Source: JADGGM01 sp035277485 (GTDB taxonomy: Bacteria > Gemmatimonadota > Gemmatimonadetes > Gemmatimonadales > Gemmatimonadaceae). Taken from it: 45,082 nucleotides of DNA. The DNA lies in NCBI GenBank assembly GCA_035277485.1, contig DATEKK010000152.1:1-45082 (forward strand), written 5' to 3'. The position numbers and the translations under genes are program-made. Under the pieces are notes generated by a model, which saw nothing but the letters and a program-made list of their open reading frames with translations, ran no database searches and was not told the origin of the DNA. The first letter of the stretch is position 1. Each line of letters begins with the position of its first letter. Positions 1 to 7,952 of the stretch are shown here, in pieces.

Positions 1-123
1 TGAGGGAGTGGAAGGACATCAGTGGTCTGTGGATGGAGATTCCAGACCCCACGTGCATTCGCACGGTACCCCAGTCGCGAAGACCATTGATGTTGTTCCG
101 ATCCCTCAGGCGGCGTCGCCGCC

Positions 124-175
124 GCTTCCCCCAGCGCAGCGCTTCCCCCAGCGAGCGACAGCGAGCGCTTCCCTC
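124..175. repeat. Intergenic GCTTCCC-type repeat, first copy
   Basis: GCTTCCCCCAGCG appears at 124-136 and again at 141-153, followed by GCGAGCGACAGCGAGCGCTTCC and GCTTCCCTC near 167-175. The same GCTTCCCTC / GAGGGAAGC vocabulary recurs in spacers at 7760-7785, 12571-12620 and 12754-12792 and nowhere obvious inside genes, so I treat it as a family of short intergenic repeats. Its function is unknown. Confidence 0.45.
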
Positions 176-190
176 TTCCCGCTCCTCCGG

Positions 191-250
191 ACACGCAAAC
201 GGGGCCGGCGATAACGCCGGACATGCAAACGGGGCCGGCGATAACGCCGG
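191..250. repeat. Tandem 30-bp repeat, two copies
   Basis: Positions 191-220 and 221-250 are the same 30 bases with one difference (C at 194, T at 224). Each copy holds the half-palindrome GGGGCCGGCG ATAA CGCCGG. The second copy continues into CCCCGTTTGC and so completes a long hairpin (225-260). The arrangement looks like slippage duplication of one hairpin arm. Confidence 0.8.
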
Positions 251-260
251 CCCCGTTTGC
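225..260. terminator. Perfect 16-bp hairpin with 4-base loop
   Basis: GCAAACGGGGCCGGCG (225-240), loop ATAA (241-244), then the exact reverse complement at 245-260. It lies 20 bases past the stop of the minus-strand lipoprotein gene at 280-816 and is probably its transcription terminator. No U-run follows the stem on either strand, so it would be a non-canonical terminator or an RNA 3' end stabiliser. The first 30 bp of this structure is duplicated upstream. Confidence 0.6.
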
Positions 261-279
261 ATCACGGATCGCGAGCTCC

Positions 280-816
280 TTACCAAATGCCACGCGGCCG
301 GGCGCCTGCCATTCCGCCAGGCATGCCGCCCAACATCGGCCGCTCGGGAGCCACGCGCCCAACCATCGCGGGCCGATGGAGCTGGCAGTGATCGTCGTCC
401 GCGATCATCCCGCCGCGGAAGATCGAGCCCACTGGGTTAGGCATCGGCCTGGGTCCCGCCAGTGGCCCCGGATCGGCCGAGGCGGCGACCACCGTGGGCA
501 TCGGCGCCGGTTGCGGCGTGATCGCGCTCACCGCTTCGACCGTCGGCGTCAACGTGTGCCGAGCTCGATGCGAGGGCGACTTGCGCGGCGCTTCGTTCCC
601 CTGACTGCCGTTGCCCAAGCCCAACTCGATGTTCGACACCGAACGCGTCGCCCGGAATCGAGCGAGCGCCAGGTCGGAGGTCGGCGCCGCCGCCCGATCG
701 AGGTCGCTCCGCAATTGGGCATTCATCGCGGTGGGACGCGCCGTCGTCGTCCGGCCACACGCGATCACGATCAATCCGGCCAGCGGCAGCAGCGCCAGTG
801 TTTTCATTGCGCCCAT
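280..816 (-). CDS. Small predicted lipoprotein of unknown function
   Basis: A 178-residue product. The chosen start is the ATG at 816 because AAGGAGGA lies five bases before it; a second ATG three codons later (807) gives MKTLALLPLAGLIVIACG. That is a signal peptide ending in a lipobox-like IVIAC, so the protein is probably lipid-anchored at about residue 19. The remainder is rich in Ala, Pro, Arg and Gly with no recognised domain, and ends in a Gly/Met/Pro-rich tail (GGMPGGMAGARP). An open frame continues upstream to 993 but has no Shine-Dalgarno sequence and would bury the signal peptide. A hairpin at 225-260 follows the gene. Low-complexity composition makes a functional guess unsafe. Confidence 0.6.
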   Translation of the reverse strand: MGAMKTLALLPLAGLIVIACGRTTTARPTAMNAQLRSDLDRAAAPTSDLALARFRATRSVSNIELGLGNGSQGNEAPRKSPSHRARHTLTPTVEAVSAITPQPAPMPTVVAASADPGPLAGPRPMPNPVGSIFRGGMIADDDHCQLHRPAMVGRVAPERPMLGGMPGGMAGARPRGIW

Positions 817-1075
817 ACCATTCCTCCTTCGTGTCCGGACATCAGGTGCGCGCCCTACCCCGCGCGCACTTCTCGTGGCATCGCTTTCGCATGCTCGCCC
901 TAACGCCGCGCACATTCCGTCATGGCGGTGCCGCATTCCGTGGCGATGTGCCGCATGCACCAAGCGCGCCAGTGGGCGAACGACGCACGGCACAATGACC
1001 TCGCACGAGCGTCCACTCGCGGAGACGCGCGCTGTCCTTCACCTCGTACAACCACTATAACTACGCCGGAGAACC

Positions 1076-1591
1076 ATGACTACCATTCGGCGTTGTGTCA
1101 CTCTCATCGCGACAGCTGGCGTCGCTGCCCAGCTCGCTTGCGCGCGCCCGAGCGGACCCATGGCGCTCTCGGCGGCCGAGCGCACGGCGATCGCCGACAC
1201 CATTCGGGCCCGAATGAAGGCCGCGTGCGATCTGTCCGCGCCCAACTTCGTCGCGCGGCTCATGAGCCTCTATCCCGACACCGGCCGCGTGATCTCGGCC
1301 ACCGGCGGACGGATCACCACCACGCGCGCGGAGCTCGAGCAGAACATCCGCACGTTCTGGGAGAGCACCGGGCAGAACATGCGCCAGCCGCGCTGGGTGT
1401 GGGACACGATGGCGGTGGATGTGCTCGGTCCTAACGCGGCCGTCCTCACTGCCACCTACCGCATCCCGCACCTGACCCCGCGGGGTATGCCGCACGTGGT
1501 GGGCGGCGCGTGGACCGCGGTGTTCGAGCGGCGCGGGTCCACGTGGGTGATCGTGCAGGAGCACCTCTCAGACGCGCCACCCATCGGGTGA
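1076..1591 (+). CDS. NTF2-like (DUF4440/SnoaL-type) lipoprotein
   Basis: The product has 171 residues. The N-terminus TLIATAGVAAQLACARPSG carries a hydrophobic stretch and a lipobox-like AQLAC, suggesting a lipoprotein. The rest (about residues 30-165) fits the small alpha+beta cone fold of the NTF2/SnoaL/DUF4440 group: an N-terminal helix with AIADTIRARM, a central strand set with VLGPNAAVLTATYR and the typical closing strands GGAWTAVFERRGSTWVIVQEH followed by S. These proteins bind small ligands or act as accessory domains; no catalytic residue can be assigned here. GGAG lies five bases before the ATG. The gene ends seven bases from the stop of the convergent potassium channel gene, so the two share a spacer with no room for a terminator. 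Confidence 0.7.
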   Translation: MTTIRRCVTLIATAGVAAQLACARPSGPMALSAAERTAIADTIRARMKAACDLSAPNFVARLMSLYPDTGRVISATGGRITTTRAELEQNIRTFWESTGQNMRQPRWVWDTMAVDVLGPNAAVLTATYRIPHLTPRGMPHVVGGAWTAVFERRGSTWVIVQEHLSDAPPIG

Positions 1592-1598
1592 TGTTCCG

Positions 1599-2561
1599 TT
1601 AGTCCGCGGCCTGGTCCACCGGCGCGGGGCCGCGGCTTCCGCGTTCGATGGCATCGAGCCGCTCCAGATCGATGCTCACCACGCCGTCGGTGGTCATCGC
1701 GTTGAACATCGACGTGAACTGCGCATCCCACACCAGCTCCGTGGCGGTGTACGACGACCGCGCGTGCACGGTCTGCGAAAACGTCTCGTCGATCCCCTTG
1801 AGCAGCACGAGGAACTCGGCGTCCACGTCGGCGAGGTCGGCCGCCGTCAGGCCGAACAACGGGCTCGTCTCGTCGATCGGGTGCACGATCGTCCACGCGA
1901 GCGGGAAGAACACGACGTGGCGGCGCTCGAGTCCGAGCTCGTCGAACACGCGCGGCGTGCCGTCGTCGTCGGCGCGGCGCGAGAACAGCACCTGTGCGTC
2001 CACTTCGACGATCTGGTTGCTGCGCTCGTTCACGATCCGCAGCATGAGCGCGGTGATGCCGCGGTACGGCGCGATCACCGCATTTCTGCTGAAGCGAATG
2101 CGCGCCGTTGGCCGCGAGAAACGCGCGAAGATGAGGCCCGTCGACATCGCGAGCACGAGCAGCCCGGTGAGCGCTTCGACGACCATGACGAAGTTAGGCA
2201 GCACCCCCACCGGGTAGATGTTGCCGTAGCCGATCGTGCCGAACGTCTCGACCGAAAAGAAGAACGCCTGCAGAAACCGGCCTTCCGGCATGCCCGTGGG
2301 CGGCGTGTTGAGCGCGCCGTGCCCGCACAGCAGATAGACGCACGCGAAGAACACGTTGATCAGGACGTACGTGCCGATGACGGCGGCGAGGAACCGCGGC
2401 CACGAAATCGAGAGCGCCGTGTGATACAGGCTCAGCGATTGAAATATCCGCAGGCCGCGGCGCTCGACGTTGAACGTCCCGTTGCGATTGAGCAGACGTT
2501 TCCGGCTCTCTCGCGAGACGACGCTGCCGAAGCCGAGATCGCGTTCTTCCTGGGCGGTCAT
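1599..2561 (-). CDS. Inward-rectifier potassium channel, KirBac type
   Basis: A 320-residue inner-membrane K+ channel. Residues 7-35 (RDLGFGSVV...LLNRNGTFNV) match the slide-helix entry region of KirBac proteins. Two transmembrane helices (about 57-78 and 124-147) flank a pore helix and the selectivity filter TIGYG (109-113), and a beta-rich cytoplasmic domain follows (about 155-320, with NAVIAPYRGITALMLRIVN and VDAQVLFS). The length matches KirBac family members of about 300-330 residues. The start at 2561 (MTAQEERDLGFGS) was chosen because it places the family N-terminus correctly; ATG at 2669 and the open frame to 2987 remain possible but neither has a clear ribosome site. The gene diverges from the LytS-type kinase gene; a shared response to membrane potential is possible but unproven. 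Confidence 0.9.
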   Translation of the reverse strand: MTAQEERDLGFGSVVSRESRKRLLNRNGTFNVERRGLRIFQSLSLYHTALSISWPRFLAAVIGTYVLINVFFACVYLLCGHGALNTPPTGMPEGRFLQAFFFSVETFGTIGYGNIYPVGVLPNFVMVVEALTGLLVLAMSTGLIFARFSRPTARIRFSRNAVIAPYRGITALMLRIVNERSNQIVEVDAQVLFSRRADDDGTPRVFDELGLERRHVVFFPLAWTIVHPIDETSPLFGLTAADLADVDAEFLVLLKGIDETFSQTVHARSSYTATELVWDAQFTSMFNAMTTDGVVSIDLERLDAIERGSRGPAPVDQAAD

Positions 2562-2817
2562 CCTGCGGTGTCGCTCCCGAGTGAAAGCCTCGTGGTCACG
2601 AGCGGCGGCTCGTGGTCCGGCTCGCTCAATGATACCGCGCCCGAACCCGGCGACAACCGTTCGGCGCATCGAACTGTCATCAGAGTGAACGAAGGACGTG
2701 CGCGATGTTTCAGGGAGGCGCGCAGCGGGCTCGGCCGAAAAATCTTTCGATGCGCCGCTGCGCGGGCGCGTTACGTGTAGTTCAAATTTCGGGAGTATAC
2801 CGGGTAGTCGCAGCACG

Positions 2818-3783
2818 ATGTCGTTGCCGTTCACAAACTCGATTCGAACGATTTCCCGCCGGCGCGGTCTCGACGTACCTGCGCTGACGGTGCGGGGCGC
2901 CGGTTTTACGGCGGCCGCGCTGGCCGTGGCAAGCGTTCTGGCGGTGCTGTTCGCATTCGGACGGTTCGTCCCTGCATCGCAGGGCACCGCGTCGGCGTTC
3001 CTGCCGATCCTCGTGTGGGAGCTCGGGCGCTGGTACGTGTGGGTGTGTCTCGTCCCCTTGCTCGTCTTGGCCTCGATTTCCCTCGTGGCCGCGCTCTACG
3101 CCGTGCGCTACCGCGACCGGTTCAGCGAGCGCGATCAGCGGGCCGCCGCGCTACAGCAGCAGCTCGATCGCGTGGAGCTGGAGCTGCTCGGGCTCAAAAT
3201 CCGGCCGCACTTCCTGTTCAACACGCTCAACGCGGTATCCGGGCTCATGCACGACGACGTCGACGCGGCCGACGAAATGCTGACTGCGTTAGGCGATCTC
3301 CTGCGCTCGGCGCTCGCGGCCGGCGGCGCGCAAGAGATCCCGCTGCGCGAGGAGGTGGATTTCCTTAGGCGCTATCTGGCCATCATGCGGCTTCGCTTCG
3401 GCGACCGGCTCACCACGAGCATCGAGCTGGATGCCGGCGTGATGGACACGCTCGTGCCGAACCTGGTGCTGCAGCCGCTGGTCGAGAACGCGGTGCGCTA
3501 CGGCGCCAGCCGCCCCACCGGAACCGTGCACGTGGAAGTGCGGGGCGAGCGCTGCGCGAACGGCGTACGGCTCCGGGTGATCGACAACGGGCCCGGCCTG
3601 CCGGTGTCGCGCGACGGGCGCCGCCGCGACGGCATCGGGCTCCGCACCACACGGGCGCGGCTCCGCCAGGCGTACGGCACTGCGTTCCGTCTCGAGCTGG
3701 CCAACCGGCCGCCGCCTAACGGAGGCGTCGAGGTCGAGCTCGTCGTCCCGTTCCGTCCGGACGTGCGCCGTCGCGTCTCCTGA
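2818..3783 (+). CDS. Sensor histidine kinase, LytS/YehU type
   Basis: A 321-residue inner-membrane kinase. Two hydrophobic helices (about 27-51 and 73-96) precede a short coiled region and the His_kinase domain with PHFLFNTLN (phospho-acceptor His131). The ATPase domain follows: N-box LVENAVRYG (221-229), DNGPGL (256-261) and GIGLRTTRARL (272-282). LytS relatives usually have four to eight membrane helices, so the sensor is reduced and probably senses the membrane or an associated protein. ATG at 2818 was chosen because the hydrophobic part starts soon after; an AT-rich patch with TATACC (2796-2801) lies just upstream. The response regulator begins four bases after this stop, so the two form an operon. 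Confidence 0.88.
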   Translation: MSLPFTNSIRTISRRRGLDVPALTVRGAGFTAAALAVASVLAVLFAFGRFVPASQGTASAFLPILVWELGRWYVWVCLVPLLVLASISLVAALYAVRYRDRFSERDQRAAALQQQLDRVELELLGLKIRPHFLFNTLNAVSGLMHDDVDAADEMLTALGDLLRSALAAGGAQEIPLREEVDFLRRYLAIMRLRFGDRLTTSIELDAGVMDTLVPNLVLQPLVENAVRYGASRPTGTVHVEVRGERCANGVRLRVIDNGPGLPVSRDGRRRDGIGLRTTRARLRQAYGTAFRLELANRPPPNGGVEVELVVPFRPDVRRRVS

Positions 3784-3787
3784 GGCT

Positions 3788-4558
3788 GTGGTCGTCGGTC
3801 GCCGCATCCGCATCATGATCGTCGACGACGAGCCGCCGGCGCGCGCGCGCCTGCGCAAGCTCGCCGCCGGCGAAGAGGGCGTGGAGCTGCTCGCCGAGTG
3901 CGAGAACGGCGCCGACGCGATCGCCGCCATCGAGCGCGATGCGCCCGACCTCGTGTTCCTCGACGTGCAGATGCCGGGATTGGATGGGTTCCACGTGATC
4001 GAAGCGTTGGACGTCGCACGCCTCCCGGCCATCGTGTTCGTGAGCGCGTTCGACGAATACGCGCTGCACGCATTCGATGTCCACGCGGTGGACTACCTGC
4101 TCAAGCCCGTGGGCCGCGAGCGCTTCCGCACGGCGCTTGGCCGCGCGCGCGAGCGCCTCGCGCTCGGCGATTCCAGCGCGCCGGACGCGCGATTGCTCGC
4201 GCTCGTGGCGGAGCTGCGCGCCGCGCGCGCGGCGAATGAACGTCTCGCCGTTAGGCACGAGGGCCGCGTGCAGTTCGTCAAGGTGGGCGACGTCGACTGG
4301 GTCGAGGCGGCCGCGAACTACGTGCGGCTACACTCGCACGGCGGCGTCTACACGCTGCGCGAGAGCATGAAGGACATGGAAGCGCGGCTCCCCGCCGACT
4401 CGTTCCTGCGCATCCATCGGTCGACGATCGTCAACTTCGACCGCGTGCGCGAGATCCAACCGTGGTTCCACGGCGAATACATCGCGTTGCTCAACGACGG
4501 TACCAAGCTCGTCGTCGGACACGCGTACGCGGGCCGGCTTCGAGAGCTGATCGGCTGA
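3788..4558 (+). CDS. LytTR-family response regulator (AlgR/LytR type)
   Basis: A 256-residue cytoplasmic transcription factor and the cognate partner of the preceding kinase. The receiver domain (about 8-125) has the acidic pocket VDDEP, phospho-acceptor Asp59 in LVFLDVQMPG, Ser/Thr switch region VFVSAFDEYALHAF and Lys106 in DYLLKP. The LytTR DNA-binding domain occupies about residues 155-253, with WVEAAANYVRLH, LRIHRSTIVNFDRV and LVVGHAYAGRLRELI. A GTG start at 3788 lies four bases after the kinase stop; an ATG at 3815 (MIVDDEPP) is the alternative. LytTR proteins bind direct repeats with an A/C-rich core; none could be assigned nearby with confidence, so the targets are unknown. Confidence 0.92.
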   Translation: MVVGRRIRIMIVDDEPPARARLRKLAAGEEGVELLAECENGADAIAAIERDAPDLVFLDVQMPGLDGFHVIEALDVARLPAIVFVSAFDEYALHAFDVHAVDYLLKPVGRERFRTALGRARERLALGDSSAPDARLLALVAELRAARAANERLAVRHEGRVQFVKVGDVDWVEAAANYVRLHSHGGVYTLRESMKDMEARLPADSFLRIHRSTIVNFDRVREIQPWFHGEYIALLNDGTKLVVGHAYAGRLRELIG

Positions 4559-4584
4559 GCGCGGGAAGCAGGCTCTTGCGCGAG

Positions 4585-4611
4585 GCATACATCATAGGTA
4601 GTATATATGTC
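4585..4611 (+). promoter_or_regulatory. AT-rich promoter/operator of the toxin-antitoxin module
   Basis: GCATACATCATAGGTAGTATATATGTC is the only AT-rich island in about a kilobase. TATATAT (4602-4608) is a good -10 element and lies three bases before the antitoxin ATG (4612), which would make the transcript leaderless or nearly so; no Shine-Dalgarno sequence is present. CATACAT (4586-4592) and ATATATG (4603-4609) form an imperfect inverted repeat, a plausible autoregulatory site for the ribbon-helix-helix antitoxin. Confidence 0.55.
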
Positions 4612-4845
4612 ATGAAACGGACGAGCGTCTTTCTCGACAAGGCCTTGCTTCGCCGCACGCGCGAGTACGCTCGTCGCGAGGGCAAGAGCTTCGCGGCCGT
4701 GGTGCGCGAGGCGCTCGCCGCCTACGTCGCGACCCCCGCGCAGTCGTCGTCGCGGCTGCCGAGCGTGACTGGCCGGTTCGCGAGCGGGCGGAGCGACACG
4801 TCCGAGCGCGTGGACGAGCTCCTCTGGTCGGAGCCCGACCGCTGA
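4612..4845 (+). CDS. Ribbon-helix-helix antitoxin (VapB/CopG-like)
   Basis: The product has 77 residues. MKRTSVFLDKALLRRTREYA is the classic MetJ/Arc/CopG arrangement: a short basic beta strand (TSVFLD) followed by two helices, the second being GKSFAAVVREALAAYVA. The disordered C-terminal part ending in ERVDELLWSEPDR would wrap and block the toxin. It would neutralise the PIN ribonuclease encoded next and repress its own promoter. The start at 4612 was chosen because residue 1 begins the DNA-binding strand and the promoter ends just before it; the in-frame extension upstream to 4462 runs through the end of the regulator gene and is not real. The stop overlaps the likely toxin start (CTGA, 4842-4845). 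Confidence 0.85.
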   Translation: MKRTSVFLDKALLRRTREYARREGKSFAAVVREALAAYVATPAQSSSRLPSVTGRFASGRSDTSERVDELLWSEPDR

Positions 4846-5255
4846 CCGTCCTCGCCGACACCGGCGCGTTGTATGCGCTCATGGATCGCGACGACGCCTG
4901 GCATGCTCGCGTCCGCGCCTGGTGGTTGCGCTCCCGAGAAGACGTACTGGTTCCCGTGATGGTGCTGCCCGAGGTGGCGTATCTCCTTGGCCGGCGCATC
5001 GGCCCCGAAGCGGAACTCGCGTTCACGCGCGCGATCATCGACGGCGAGTTCGTGCTCGAGGGACTCGCACCCGAAGATGTCGAGCGCGCCGCCGAGCTCA
5101 TGGGGATTTACGTCGACACGCCGCTCGGGTTGGTCGACGCGTGTGTGGTGGCCGCGGCAGAGCGCCTCGACATCGTGAACGTGCTGACTGTCGACCGGAG
5201 ACATTTCTCACTCGTGCGGCCTCGGCACGTGCCGTCGCTCAAGCTCCTACCGTAG
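4842..5255 (+). CDS. PIN-domain toxin ribonuclease (VapC-like)
   Basis: A 137-residue toxin that in this family cleaves RNA such as tRNA using Mg2+. The acidic site is complete only if translation begins upstream of the first ordinary start: LTVLADTGALYAL carries the first Asp (residue 6), then Glu in VLPEVAYLL, Asp in GLVDACVVAAAERL and Asp in VLTVDRRHFSLV. The first usual start codon (TTG at 4869) comes after that Asp. I therefore place the start at CTG 4842, which overlaps the antitoxin stop as CTGA and has GGAG (4830-4833) eight bases before it. CTG initiation is rare and makes this start an inference. The toxin and antitoxin are translationally coupled. Confidence 0.8.
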   Translation: MTVLADTGALYALMDRDDAWHARVRAWWLRSREDVLVPVMVLPEVAYLLGRRIGPEAELAFTRAIIDGEFVLEGLAPEDVERAAELMGIYVDTPLGLVDACVVAAAERLDIVNVLTVDRRHFSLVRPRHVPSLKLLP

Positions 5256-5296
5256 GGAATCCGCGTTCTTAGAAGGCGCGGGTCACGCGATAGCGC

Positions 5297-5326
5297 TTGA
5301 CCTGTCGCGGTCGGTTGAAATAGATT
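5297..5326 (+). promoter_or_regulatory. Predicted sigma-70-type promoter for the siderophore receptor
   Basis: TTGACC (5297-5302), an 18-base spacer and TAGATT (5321-5326) form a good match to housekeeping promoter elements, about 47 bases before the receptor ATG. No convincing Fur-box palindrome overlaps it, so iron control is not visible here. Confidence 0.45.
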
Positions 5327-5372
5327 CGCGCGCATAAAGCCGAGTAAAATTCTCCCCTTTCACGCCGCTCTG

Positions 5373-7751
5373 ATGATTCGACCGAGAGTCATTCTGATTT
5401 CGACCGCGCTCGTTCTTTTCCTGACCGCGATGCCCCGCGCCCAGCAGCCCAGCGCCGATTCCGTGGTCCAGACCCAAACCTTTGACGTTCCGGCGCAGCC
5501 GCTCGCGCAGGCGATCGCCCAGTACGAGCGACAGTCCGGTGTGCGCGTCTCCTTCGACTCGGCGGCTGCAGCCGGGCGAGAATCGCACAGCGTTTTGGGG
5601 AACTTGTCCGCCGAAGCCGCGCTCAGACAACTCCTCGAGGGCACGGGCGTTCGATATCGCTTCATCGCTCCCAAGGCTGTCGCGTTGGTGTCGTCCGGCG
5701 AGCGCGGTGCTGCGACCATGCTGGCCGGCGTCCGGGTCGAAGGCGCTGACCGGCGCTCGCTGCATCGCGTCCCGATGATGGGGAAAACCGGGACGGCGCT
5801 CGAGGATCTGCCCGCGAGCATCCAGATCATCTCGCGCGACATCACCGAGCAGCGGGGCGAGACCAGCCTGCGCGAAGCGATCCGGAATGTGAGCGGCGTC
5901 AGCGAGGGCGGTCCGTCGTCGTATGGATTCTTCGACCGGTTCCTCGTGCGCGGCCTGGATCCGCGGATGTCGAGCGACGGGTTCTCGGATGGCGACCAGA
6001 TCAACGGCTTCTCGCATTCGCTGAACGGCATCGATCACATCGAGGTGCTCAAGGGCCCGGGGTCGGCGCTCTTCGGCAGCGGACCCCCCGGCGGCACGAT
6101 CAACATCGTGCATCTCAAGCCACAATCGGTGGCCGGCTACGGCATCACCGCGCAGGGCGGCGCGTACGACGCGTACAGCACCAACTTCTACAGCACTGGT
6201 CCGATCGGCCTAACGGGCGCCGATTATCGCGTCGACGGCTTCGCCCAACATGCCAGCGCGTTCCGGAATCTGGCCAGCACCGACCTCGAGCTGCGTCCGG
6301 ACGTTACCTGGTCTGCCGGGTCACACGTGGTCGAGCTGGCTGTGGACGCGCGCCACATCGAACAGACGCCCGACGCGTACGGACTCATCTACGTGGATGG
6401 CAGTCCGATCGACGTCTCGCGCGCGACCAAGTACTCGACGCCGTTTTCCTTCGGCAACCAGGATCTGGCGCGGACGACGTTGAGCGACGCGTGGATCGTC
6501 AACGAGCACCTCACGATCAACAACCGGCTCGCGTTCCTGTATCGCGACCTCGGCATCAATCGAAATTCGGGGAGCGCGGTGTCGGGCGACAGCTCGGTGT
6601 CGCGGCAGTTCCGCCGCCAACACGATGTCAACAACGATTTCGACTACCAACTGGAGCCGTTGTGGCGGTTCGCCACCGGTTCCGTTAGGCATTCGCTCCT
6701 CACCGGGGCCGAGGTCCATCACGAGCACATCCGGACCAACCGGTCGACGGCGGATGTGCCGCCGATTGCCGACATCTTCGATCCGCGGATCCAGGAAATT
6801 TCGGTGGACAGCCTGGATTTCGCGTGCGACGAACACCATAGCTGCGACCACGACGACCTGAGCGCGACCTACGTGAGCGCCTACGTCACGGATCAGATGG
6901 ACCTGACGGACAAGTGGAAGCTGCGGTTGGGTCTCAGGCAGGACTGGTGGTCGACATCGCTCGAGCCATTGTCGTTCGTGCCGGGGCGGACGCGTGATGA
7001 CGGGCAGCCGCTGGAGCCGGGCACGCGGCTCACGCGCACGGATGCGCCGGTGAGCTGGAGCATCGGGACGCTGTACCGGCTTGCGCCCGGCGTCTCGCCG
7101 TTCGTGGGCGTGGCGACGAGCCATCTGGCGAACTTCAATTCGGAGGCGACGCAGAACGGGATCGAGCCGCCGGAGTCGGCCATCCAGTACGAGGCCGGCC
7201 TCAAGCTTGCTGCGTTAGGCGGCAGGCTGTCGCTCACGGCATCGGCGTTCCACGTGACGCGCGAGAACGTGTTCACCGAAATCGGGACGACGATCTTCTT
7301 CAACGATCAGGCGACGTGGGGCGGCGAGCTGGACGCGCAGTGGCGCGCGACGTCCACGTGGACCATCCTCGCCAACCTCACGGCGCAACACGCCGAGCTC
7401 ACGCACATCCCGTCCCAGCCGGCGGCGGCGGGCAAGCAGCCGGTCGGGGCGCCGAGCCGGATCGCGAACGTGTGGAGCACCTACGATCTCTCGTTAGGCG
7501 GGCTCGACGGGTTCCGCGTGGGCGCCGGGCTGTCGTACCGCGACCGGGTGTTCGGCAACGCGGCGAACACGAACGAGATTCCCGCCTTCGCGGTGGTGGA
7601 CGCGGTGGTCGGATTCTACCGGCCGGCGTGGGACGTGGCGGTCGAGGTGAACAACCTGACGGACGAGACCTATTTCACGACTGCGTTAGGCGCTGGCGCG
7701 CGGGTGGGCGATCCGCGGTCGGTGTTTCTCAAGGTGAGTGTGAGGCGGTAA
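5373..7751 (+). CDS. TonB-dependent siderophore-type receptor with STN domain
   Basis: A 792-residue outer-membrane receptor of the FecA/FpvA class. A signal peptide (about 1-23, ending PRAQ) is followed by an STN signalling domain (about 37-103, FDVPAQPLAQAIAQYERQSG). The plug (about 125-245) contains DLPASIQIISRDI, LREAIRNVSGVSE, FLVRGLD and IEVLKGPGSALFGSGPPGGTIN. A 22-strand barrel closes with SVFLKVSVRR. Such receptors import ferric siderophores using TonB energy. An STN domain normally talks to a FecR-like anti-sigma factor; none is adjacent, though an ECF/anti-sigma pair lies about 20 kb away. The segment LAGVRVEGADR stands where the TonB-box region is expected. Several GTTAGGC copies lie in the barrel. 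The substrate is unknown. Confidence 0.9.
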   Translation: MIRPRVILISTALVLFLTAMPRAQQPSADSVVQTQTFDVPAQPLAQAIAQYERQSGVRVSFDSAAAAGRESHSVLGNLSAEAALRQLLEGTGVRYRFIAPKAVALVSSGERGAATMLAGVRVEGADRRSLHRVPMMGKTGTALEDLPASIQIISRDITEQRGETSLREAIRNVSGVSEGGPSSYGFFDRFLVRGLDPRMSSDGFSDGDQINGFSHSLNGIDHIEVLKGPGSALFGSGPPGGTINIVHLKPQSVAGYGITAQGGAYDAYSTNFYSTGPIGLTGADYRVDGFAQHASAFRNLASTDLELRPDVTWSAGSHVVELAVDARHIEQTPDAYGLIYVDGSPIDVSRATKYSTPFSFGNQDLARTTLSDAWIVNEHLTINNRLAFLYRDLGINRNSGSAVSGDSSVSRQFRRQHDVNNDFDYQLEPLWRFATGSVRHSLLTGAEVHHEHIRTNRSTADVPPIADIFDPRIQEISVDSLDFACDEHHSCDHDDLSATYVSAYVTDQMDLTDKWKLRLGLRQDWWSTSLEPLSFVPGRTRDDGQPLEPGTRLTRTDAPVSWSIGTLYRLAPGVSPFVGVATSHLANFNSEATQNGIEPPESAIQYEAGLKLAALGGRLSLTASAFHVTRENVFTEIGTTIFFNDQATWGGELDAQWRATSTWTILANLTAQHAELTHIPSQPAAAGKQPVGAPSRIANVWSTYDLSLGGLDGFRVGAGLSYRDRVFGNAANTNEIPAFAVVDAVVGFYRPAWDVAVEVNNLTDETYFTTALGAGARVGDPRSVFLKVSVRR

Positions 7752-7952
7752 TCCAGGGGAGCGCTCGCTACGCTCGCGCTTCCCTCGATCTCCCCGTCCC
7801 TCACCACTCGATCCTAGTCCCTCACCGCGGCAGGTTCGTCCCGAATTCGTTGTTCCAGCCTCCAGGCGCCGGGGATACTACGCCTCCGGCGTCGCATGCC
7901 GGTAGCGATCAGCGCGCGACGCGTCTTGTCGTCCCGAGCCGTGGAGGCACGT
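7752..7952 (+). other. Spacer with GCTTCCCTC repeat between two receptor genes
   Basis: This 200-base spacer holds a hairpin-forming repeat (GGAGCGCTCGC, TAC, then GCTCGCGCTTCC, 7758-7783) that probably ends the siderophore receptor transcript. Twice-repeated GTCCCTCACC follows near 7796 and 7819. GTGGAGG (7941-7947) is the ribosome site of the next gene. No riboswitch core was recognised. Confidence 0.45.

Noticed and set aside
1764..2780. 338-residue plus-strand frame opposite the KirBac gene
   Set aside because: The opposite strand has the TIGYG filter and KirBac domains; this frame is Arg/Glu/His-rich shadow.
7752..7952. Possible cobalamin or other riboswitch ahead of the SusC-type receptor
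   Set aside because: No conserved riboswitch core could be aligned by eye; the spacer is explained by a repeat hairpin and a ribosome site.
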